A stretch of DNA of 5,387 nucleotides from an uncultured Collinsella sp. (GTDB taxonomy: Bacteria > Actinomycetota > Coriobacteriia > Coriobacteriales > Coriobacteriaceae), in the NCBI GenBank assembly GCA_902494245.1, contig CABUSR010000066.1:1-5387 (forward strand), read 5' to 3'. Under the pieces are notes generated by a model, which was given only the letters and a program-made list of their open reading frames with translations, had not been told where the DNA came from and made no database searches. The number at the start of each line of letters is the position of its first letter. Positions within the stretch are counted from its first letter, which is position 1. The translations under genes were made by a program, and so were the position numbers. Below, piece by piece: positions 1 to 5,387 of the stretch.

Positions 1-33
1 TCCATGTCGACTCATCTTCACCACCGATTAAAT

Positions 34-69
34 AAAAAAGAGGTACCGGTTGTTTCGGTACCTCTTTTT
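34..69 (-). terminator. Intrinsic terminator of metK, probably bidirectional
   Basis: A perfect 9-bp stem (40-48 with 56-64, gaggtaccg / cggtacctc) closes a 7-nt loop. It is flanked by an A-run at 34-39 and a T-run at 65-69 that can extend the stem by five A-T pairs. Read on the minus strand, the hairpin lies just after the metK stop codon (107-109) and is followed by six U, the classic intrinsic terminator form. Read on the plus strand it is equally good (five T), so it could also end a convergent gene lying to the left of the window. No such gene can be confirmed in the 33 bases available. Confidence 0.9.
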
Positions 70-106
70 GGTGCGTTTCTATTTGGCTGTAGCTTTAGCC
101 GCGTGC

Positions 107-1387
<1,281 letters not shown>

Positions 1388-1392
1388 GATTG

Positions 1393-1399
1393 TCCTTTC
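1393..1399 (-). promoter_or_regulatory. metK ribosome binding site
   Basis: On the minus strand this reads GAAAGGA, 5 nt before the metK ATG. It fixes the start codon. It lies 10 nt downstream of the 3' arm of the leader hairpin, close enough for leader folding to affect its access. Confidence 0.8.
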
Positions 1400-1409
1400 A
1401 AAAACGTGT

Positions 1410-1436
1410 CCCGGCGACCGTTACCATTCCGCCGGG
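1410..1436 (-). promoter_or_regulatory. Hairpin in the metK 5' leader, candidate regulatory structure
   Basis: A perfect 7-bp GC-only stem (minus-strand CCCGGCG 1436-1430 with CGCCGGG 1416-1410) encloses a 13-nt loop, GAATGGTAACGGT. It lies between the putative metK start of transcription and the ribosome site. No U-run follows, so it is not a terminator. AACG in the loop can pair with CGTT three bases after the stem (minus strand, 1406-1403), giving a possible H-type pseudoknot just upstream of the Shine-Dalgarno. Several known SAM riboswitch classes (SAM-II, SAM-V, SAM/SAH) are small pseudoknots near ribosome sites, but I do not recognise the conserved core of any of them here. The stem is seen; a regulatory role is inferred. 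Confidence 0.4.
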
Positions 1437-1454
1437 CTCTCTATGCAAGGGCAC

Positions 1455-1483
1455 ATCATAGCGCGTAAATCAAACATTCACAC
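1455..1483 (-). promoter_or_regulatory. Putative metK promoter
   Basis: A good -10 hexamer, TATGAT, reads on the minus strand at 1460-1455. The matching -35 position (about 1478-1483, GTGTGA at 17-nt spacing) is weak. This would start transcription near 1448 and give a leader of about 60 nt that carries the hairpin. The -35 region lies about 10 bp from the left end of the palindromic repeat. Confidence 0.4.
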
Positions 1484-1492
1484 CCTTTCCGC

Positions 1493-1590
1493 ACCTACTC
1501 ATTGGGGACAGACATAAATGACCAGCCTTGCCTAAGTGCCGACAGGTTGCCCAAAGAATGGTCATTTAAGTCTGTCCCCAATGAGTAGGT
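1493..1590. repeat. REPIN/MITE-like palindromic element
   Basis: Two 32-nt arms (1493-1524 and 1559-1590) are inverted copies with one mismatch (t1515 against a1569). They are separated by a 34-nt non-palindromic centre. Each arm starts at its outer end with acctactcattggggacag and contains a small internal palindrome (tcatt...aatga, for example 1499-1503 with 1517-1521), so an arm can fold by itself as REP sequences do. Two inverted REP-like units around a short spacer is the REPIN architecture, which is mobilised in trans by single-strand Y1 (RAYT / IS200-like) transposases. Similar 'attggggacagac' ends are, from memory, common near such transposases and widespread in Coriobacteriia genomes. 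No transposase is encoded here, so the element is non-autonomous. No T-run follows it, so it is not a standard terminator. Confidence 0.75.
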
Positions 1591-1629
1591 CAAGTCTGTC
1601 CCCAATGAGTATGTCCCCAATGAGTAGGT
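1568..1629 (+). repeat. Three tandem partial copies of the palindrome's outer end
   Basis: The end sequence of the palindrome recurs three times in the same orientation. Copy 1 is 1568-1590 (23 nt, part of the right arm), copy 2 is 1592-1611 (20 nt) and copy 3 is 1612-1629 (18 nt). All three share tgtccccaatgagta without mismatch. Copy starts are offset by 24 bp, then 15 bp, so the array is irregular. Copies 2 and 3 have no partner on the left side. Strand slippage, or nested or aborted transposition at this end, would explain them. Confidence 0.8.
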
Positions 1630-1640
1630 CGGTGCCCTTT

Positions 1641-1669
1641 GTGCGGAGGTTGCTTTGATGCTTTATACT
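1641..1669 (+). promoter_or_regulatory. Putative gltX promoter
   Basis: A -10-like TATACT lies at 1664-1669, 40 bp before the gltX ATG. No good -35 is visible; the expected position near 1641-1646 reads gtgcgg. Transcription would start near 1676, which puts the in-frame upstream GTG at 1671 outside the message and supports the ATG at 1710 as the start. The promoter begins about 10 bp after the repeat array ends. Confidence 0.4.
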
Positions 1670-1697
1670 GGTGCGGTTAGACATCCATCCTGCAATC

Positions 1698-1703
1698 GAG
1701 GAG
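1698..1703 (+). promoter_or_regulatory. gltX ribosome binding site
   Basis: GAGGAG lies 6 nt before the ATG at 1710. It decides the start against the longer in-frame GTG at 1671, which has no comparable site at a proper distance. Confidence 0.85.
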
Positions 1704-1709
1704 ATTTCC

Positions 1710-3185
1710 ATGGCATCAGACGTTCGCGTCCGCTTTGCACCCTCACCGACGGGCAAGCTGCACATCGGCGGCGCCCGCACCGCTATCTATAACTGGGCTT
1801 TCGCCCGCGCAAACGGCGGCACGTTCATCCTGCGCATCGACGACACCGACCCCACCCGCTCCACCGACGAGAACACGCAGATCATCCTGCGCGCCATGCG
1901 TTGGCTGGGCCTGGACTGGGACGAGGGTCCCGAGGTGGGCGGCGATTTTGGCCCCTACGCCCAGACCGAGCGCTTGGACCTGTACAAGCAGGCCGCCCAG
2001 AAGCTTTGGGACGAGGGCAAAGCATATCCCTGCTTCTGCACCAAGGAGCAGCTCGACGCCGACCGCAAGGCGGCGCAGGAGCGCAAGGAACCCTTCCAGG
2101 GTTATCAGCGCCGTTGCCGCGATCTTGATCCCGAGGAGGCCCGCCGTCGCATTGAGGCCGGCGAGTCGTACGTCCTGCGCATCAAGGTGCCCGAGGACCG
2201 CGGCGACGTCGTTATCCACGACGCCGTCCACGGTGAGGTGACCTTCGACGCCAAGGAGCTCGACGACTTTGTCATCTTCCGCTCCGATGGCACGCCCACG
2301 TACAACTTCGCGACCGTCGTCGACGACGCCATGATGAAGATCACCCATGTCATCCGCGGCGACGACCACCTGTCCAACACCCCGCGTCAGGTCATGGTCT
2401 ATGAGGCCCTCGGCGCGCCCGTGCCTACGTTCGCCCACATCTCCATGATCCTGGGCGCCGACGGCAAGAAGCTCTCCAAGCGCCACGGCGCCACCTCGGT
2501 GGAGGAGTACCGCGACGCCGGCTACCTGTCCGACGCCTTCGTCAACTACCTGGCGTTGCTCGGCTGGTCGCTCGACGGCGAGACCACGATCATCCCGCGC
2601 GATGTCCTGGCCAGCAAGTTTTCGCTCGACCGCATCTCCAAGAACCCGGCGACCTTCGACCCCAAGAAGCTCGACTGGGTCAACGCCGAGTACATCAATG
2701 GCATGTCCGATGCTCAGTTTGCCGACGAGATCATGGTTCCCGAGCTGCACGAGGCGGGTCTCATCGAGGGTAATGTCGAGTACGGCGAGGACTGGATCGA
2801 CGCGCTTGCCGCCATTGTCAAGCCGCGCACCAAGATGCCGGCCGACGCCGTGACCGTCGCCGCTCCCATCTTCGCTACGGCCGAGACGCTCGAGTATGAC
2901 GAGAAGTCAGTTAACAAGGGCCTGGCCAAGGAAGGCATGGGCGCCATTCTGGATGCCGCCAAGGCCGCGCTCGAGGGCGTGGACGAGTGGACGGCTGCCA
3001 ACATCGACGCCGCGCTTGAGCCGCTGCCCGAGCAGATGGACCTCAAGAAGCGCGTGGTGTTCCAAGCCGTGCGCGTCGCCGTCTGCGGCAACATGGTGAG
3101 CCCTCCGCTGGGCGAGACCATGGCGCTCGTCGGTCGCGACGACTGCCTGGCGCGCATCGATCGCGCCCGCACGATGGCGCTGTAG
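1710..3185 (+). CDS. gltX: Glutamyl-tRNA synthetase
   Basis: This cytosolic class I aminoacyl-tRNA synthetase joins glutamate to tRNA(Glu). In bacteria without GlnRS it may also charge tRNA(Gln) for later amidation by GatCAB; the window cannot show which applies. The 491-residue product matches usual bacterial GluRS length. It opens with VRVRFAPSPTGKLHIGGART (5-24), where HIGG (18-21) is the HIGH motif. RGDDHLSNTPRQ (216-227) follows, then the KMSKS equivalent KLSKR (254-258) in the ILGADGKKLSKRHG block. The C-terminal third is the helical anticodon-binding part. A zinc-site-like segment has Cys108, Cys110 and Cys136, but Asp138 where E. coli has a His ligand, so zinc binding is uncertain. 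The start is the ATG with a close ribosome site; the 13-codon extension to GTG 1671 is unlike GluRS N-termini. It is divergent from metK and followed by a terminator. Confidence 0.97.
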   Translation: MASDVRVRFAPSPTGKLHIGGARTAIYNWAFARANGGTFILRIDDTDPTRSTDENTQIILRAMRWLGLDWDEGPEVGGDFGPYAQTERLDLYKQAAQKLWDEGKAYPCFCTKEQLDADRKAAQERKEPFQGYQRRCRDLDPEEARRRIEAGESYVLRIKVPEDRGDVVIHDAVHGEVTFDAKELDDFVIFRSDGTPTYNFATVVDDAMMKITHVIRGDDHLSNTPRQVMVYEALGAPVPTFAHISMILGADGKKLSKRHGATSVEEYRDAGYLSDAFVNYLALLGWSLDGETTIIPRDVLASKFSLDRISKNPATFDPKKLDWVNAEYINGMSDAQFADEIMVPELHEAGLIEGNVEYGEDWIDALAAIVKPRTKMPADAVTVAAPIFATAETLEYDEKSVNKGLAKEGMGAILDAAKAALEGVDEWTAANIDAALEPLPEQMDLKKRVVFQAVRVAVCGNMVSPPLGETMALVGRDDCLARIDRARTMAL

Positions 3186-3208
3186 CAGCAGCGTAAACGT
3201 ATGTATCC

Positions 3209-3240
3209 GAGCCCCGTTCACCCGAGCGGGGCTCTTGTTT
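3209..3240 (+). terminator. Intrinsic terminator after gltX
   Basis: A perfect 8-bp GC-rich stem (gagccccg 3209-3216 with cggggctc 3227-3234) with a 10-nt loop is followed by ttgttt. It begins 24 nt after the gltX stop. The T-run is short and broken by a G, so termination may be partial and some transcripts may continue into priA. Confidence 0.8.
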
Positions 3241-3257
3241 CTGTAGACGTATGGGAT

Positions 3258-3263
3258 AGGAGG
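3258..3263 (+). promoter_or_regulatory. priA ribosome binding site
   Basis: AGGAGG, a full Shine-Dalgarno core, lies 10 nt before the ATG at 3274. The spacing is slightly long. It supports translation from this ATG and therefore the reality of the Ala/Pro-rich N-terminal extension. Confidence 0.8.
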
Positions 3264-3273
3264 TGCTGGGGCC

Positions 3274-5387
3274 ATGGTCGAGCAACTTTCGCTGTTTGGT
3301 TCGCCGGAACCGGAGGAAGCTCCGAAGTCCGCGGCTCCTGCCGCCGCCCCGGCGCAGCCCGAGCCCGCACCTGAGCCCATCGCCGCCTATGCGAGCGTGG
3401 TTCTCGACATCCCGACGCGTGCGCTGTCCGAGCCGTTTGCCTATGGCATTCCTCAACCCCTTGCTAGCGAAGCGCAGATCGGATCCACGGTCCTGGTCCA
3501 CTTTGGCAACCGTGCCGCCGCAGGCTATATCGTCGATATTGCGCCCGAACTGGGCGACTTGCAAGGCAACATTACCCTCGACACCGCGCGCATCAAGCCC
3601 ATCGAGACCATCCTCAGCAAACCGCTCTTTGGCGCCGAGTCCGCCCGTATTGCACGTTGGATGAGCCGCGAGTATGTTGCGACGCTTTCCGAGTGCCTGC
3701 GCCTGTTCTTGCCTCCGGGCGGAAGCCCGCGCGTGGTCAAGGGCGATGACGGCGTGTGGACCGTTGAGCGCCCTGCCGTTAAACCCATCCAAAACCGCTG
3801 GGTCATGCTCACGCCCGAGGGTTTCGACTACACGCCGCCAAAGACCGCGGTCCGTCAGCGTCAGCTCATCGAGGCGCTCCAGTGCGGCCCGGTCACGACG
3901 CGCGACCTCAACCTGCTCTATAACAGTATGTCGGCGACCATCAAGGCGCTCGAAAAACGCGGCGTCGTGGTGGTGGAGGAGCGCCGTGCCTGGCGCGGTT
4001 GCAGCGAGCAGACCACGCTGTCCTCGGCAAGCGGCAAGGCGCCGGTCTCTCTTACCAACGGCCAGCAACAGGCACTCGCGCAGATTGAGCGCGCCCGTCT
4101 GGACGCTCATGGCGACGTGGTGCTGGTCGACGGCGTCACCGGCTCCGGCAAAACCGAGGTCTACCTCTCGGCGATTGAGCGCGTGCTGGCGACCGGCCGT
4201 TCGGCCTGCGTGCTCGTGCCCGAGATCTCGCTTACGGCCCAGACCGTCGGCCGCTTCCGTTCGCGCTTTGGCGAGACGGTCGCCGTGTTCCATTCGCGCC
4301 TTTCGGCCGGCGAGCGTCTGGACCAGTGGGATATGGTCGCCAGCGGTGCGGCCCGCGTGGTAGTCGGCGCCCGCTCGGCGCTCTTTTGCCCGCTCAGCGA
4401 CCTTGGTCTCATCATCATCGACGAGGAGCACGAGACCAGCTACAAGCAGGGCTCTAGTCCGCGCTACCATGCGCGCGAGGTGGCGGCCGAGATGGCGCGG
4501 CGCTACCGCTGCCCGCTCGTGTTGGGCTCCGCCACGCCCTCGGCCGAGGCCCTCGACCGCTGCCGCCGTGGCACGTATAACGGTGCCACCTGGACGCGCG
4601 TCGAGATGCCCGAGCGCCCGGGACACGCCGTGCTGCCGACAGTCCGCATTGCCGACCTGCGCCGCGAGTTCTCGCACGGCAGCCGCTCTATGTTCTCAAA
4701 ACCCTTGATGGAAGGTCTGGAGCGTGTGGTCGAGCGCCGCGAGAAGGCAGTGCTACTACATAACCGCCGTGGCTTTGCGCCGTTCCTGATGTGCCGCGAG
4801 TGCGGCTGCGTCCCAACCTGCAACCACTGCTCCACCGCGCTTACGTATCACGAGCGCACGCACACGCTGCAGTGTCACACCTGCGGATCGTCTTGGCGCG
4901 TGCAGCCGTATCCCGCGCCCACGAGTCGTTGCCCCAAATGCGGTAGCCGCTATCTGGCAAAAATGGGCCTGGGCACTCAGCAGATCGAGGACGCACTGCA
5001 CCAGATGCTGCCCGAGGATGTCGCCATCATTCGCATGGATGCCGATTCCACGCGCGGCAAGGATGCGCACAAAAAACTGCTCGAGCAGTTCGATGCCGCC
5101 GATTGTGCGGTGCTGCTGGGCACGCAGATGATCGCCAAGGGCCTTGACTTTCCCGAGGTCACGCTTGTGGGCGTGGTCAATGCCGACTTTGCCCTCAAGC
5201 TGCCGGACTTCCGCGCAGGGGAGCGCGCCTACGACCTGCTGGAACAGGTGGCGGGCCGTGCCGGTCGCGGCGATCGTCCCGGTGAGGTGATCATCCAGAC
5301 CTACCTGCCCGAGGATCCGGTCATTCGCGCCGTCGCTGAGCACGACCGTTCGATCTTTACCGACTACGACCTGGATCAGCGCCGCGA
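3274..5387 (+). CDS. priA: Primosomal protein N' (replication restart helicase PriA), C-terminus cut by window edge
   Basis: PriA recognises stalled or recombined forks, unwinds DNA 3'-to-5' and starts reloading of the replicative helicase. The open frame gives 704 residues to the window edge with no stop. Residues 1-38 are an extension with QLSLF at 4-8, a match to the beta-clamp-binding motif, then an Ala/Pro/Glu-rich linker. The conserved body starts at YASVVLDIP (39-47), the 3'-DNA-binding domain, followed by a winged-helix-like region (about 150-250). Helicase motifs follow: Walker A GVTGSGKT (287-294), DEEH (383-386) and GSATPS (418-423). All eight zinc cysteines are present (507, 510, 516, 519, 534, 537, 553, 556). 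Then come LLGTQMIAKGLDFP (614-627) and QVAGRAGR (658-665). The gap between Cys537 and Cys553 is about six residues longer than I recall for other PriA proteins. Roughly 100 C-terminal residues should lie beyond the window. It is co-oriented with gltX across an 88-bp gap with a terminator and no clear promoter. Confidence 0.96.
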   Translation, partial: MVEQLSLFGSPEPEEAPKSAAPAAAPAQPEPAPEPIAAYASVVLDIPTRALSEPFAYGIPQPLASEAQIGSTVLVHFGNRAAAGYIVDIAPELGDLQGNITLDTARIKPIETILSKPLFGAESARIARWMSREYVATLSECLRLFLPPGGSPRVVKGDDGVWTVERPAVKPIQNRWVMLTPEGFDYTPPKTAVRQRQLIEALQCGPVTTRDLNLLYNSMSATIKALEKRGVVVVEERRAWRGCSEQTTLSSASGKAPVSLTNGQQQALAQIERARLDAHGDVVLVDGVTGSGKTEVYLSAIERVLATGRSACVLVPEISLTAQTVGRFRSRFGETVAVFHSRLSAGERLDQWDMVASGAARVVVGARSALFCPLSDLGLIIIDEEHETSYKQGSSPRYHAREVAAEMARRYRCPLVLGSATPSAEALDRCRRGTYNGATWTRVEMPERPGHAVLPTVRIADLRREFSHGSRSMFSKPLMEGLERVVERREKAVLLHNRRGFAPFLMCRECGCVPTCNHCSTALTYHERTHTLQCHTCGSSWRVQPYPAPTSRCPKCGSRYLAKMGLGTQQIEDALHQMLPEDVAIIRMDADSTRGKDAHKKLLEQFDAADCAVLLGTQMIAKGLDFPEVTLVGVVNADFALKLPDFRAGERAYDLLEQVAGRAGRGDRPGEVIIQTYLPEDPVIRAVAEHDRSIFTDYDLDQRR

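Noticed and set aside
3..35. Possible last codons of a plus-strand gene converging on metK (HVDSSSPPIK then TAA)
   Set aside because: Only about ten codons are in the window, and another frame also ends in TAA nearby. The symmetric terminator makes a convergent gene plausible, but the bases do not prove one.
1388..1450. Known SAM riboswitch (SAM-I, SAM-II, SAM-III/VI, SAM-V) in the metK leader
   Set aside because: The leader is too short for SAM-I, and I could not recognise the conserved core of the smaller classes. It is retained only as an unassigned structured leader.
1493..1590. Palindrome as a rho-independent terminator or CRISPR repeat
   Set aside because: There is no T-run after either arm and no regular repeat-spacer array; the copies are offset irregularly and differ in length.
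1671..1709. Longer gltX start at GTG 1671
   Set aside because: It adds 13 residues not expected before the GluRS catalytic start, has no suitably placed ribosome site, and lies upstream of the probable transcription start.
1743..2750. 335-codon minus-strand open frame opposite gltX
   Set aside because: It is antisense to gltX, with Leu/Gly/Val-rich low-information sequence, no recognisable motifs and no separate ribosome site that would justify it.
3235..3263. Dedicated priA promoter in the short gap after the gltX terminator
   Set aside because: TTGTTT could resemble a -35, but no -10 hexamer lies at 16-18 nt spacing; that position is occupied by the ribosome site.
3043..4677. 544-codon minus-strand open frame opposite priA, spanning the gltX-priA gap
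   Set aside because: It is long, but it is a shadow of priA and the end of gltX. It is Arg/Ala/Gly-rich without domains, and it runs through the terminator hairpin and both coding ends.

Overview
The window is GC-rich bacterial chromosome holding three housekeeping genes in a divergent layout. On the minus strand is a complete metK (S-adenosylmethionine synthetase, 107-1387). On the plus strand are a complete gltX (glutamyl-tRNA synthetase, 1710-3185) and a priA (primosomal helicase PriA, from 3274) that runs off the right edge without its C-terminus. The strong third-position G/C preference, the protein sequences and the style of the intergenic repeat suggest a high-GC Gram-positive, most likely a Coriobacteriia member such as Collinsella. 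That placement rests on recall, not on a search, and is moderately confident at best.

Layout. Bases 1-34 hold no supportable gene. Bases 34-69 form a strong, symmetric A-stem-T hairpin that ends metK and could also end a gene converging from the left. metK follows on the minus strand with a clear Shine-Dalgarno and a leader of about 60 nt, which contains a 7-bp GC hairpin and a possible pseudoknot next to the ribosome site. The 322-bp divergent spacer (1388-1709) holds, in order, the metK leader, a putative metK promoter, a 98-bp near-perfect palindromic repeat of REPIN/MITE type (1493-1590), two further tandem partial copies of its end (to 1630), a putative gltX promoter and the gltX ribosome site. 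gltX ends in an intrinsic terminator (3209-3240). An 88-bp gap then leads to priA, which has its own strong ribosome site but no convincing promoter.

The genes share no single pathway. metK makes the methyl donor SAM, gltX charges tRNA with glutamate, and priA restarts stalled replication forks. No defence system, phage, CRISPR array or tRNA/rRNA gene is visible. The points most worth a second look are (i) a perfect beta-clamp-binding pentapeptide, QLSLF, at residues 4-8 of PriA, joined by an Ala/Pro-rich linker to the normal PriA body; (ii) the REPIN-like palindrome and its reiterated end, wedged between the two divergent promoters; and (iii) the structured metK leader. The large open frames antisense to all three genes look like coding shadows.
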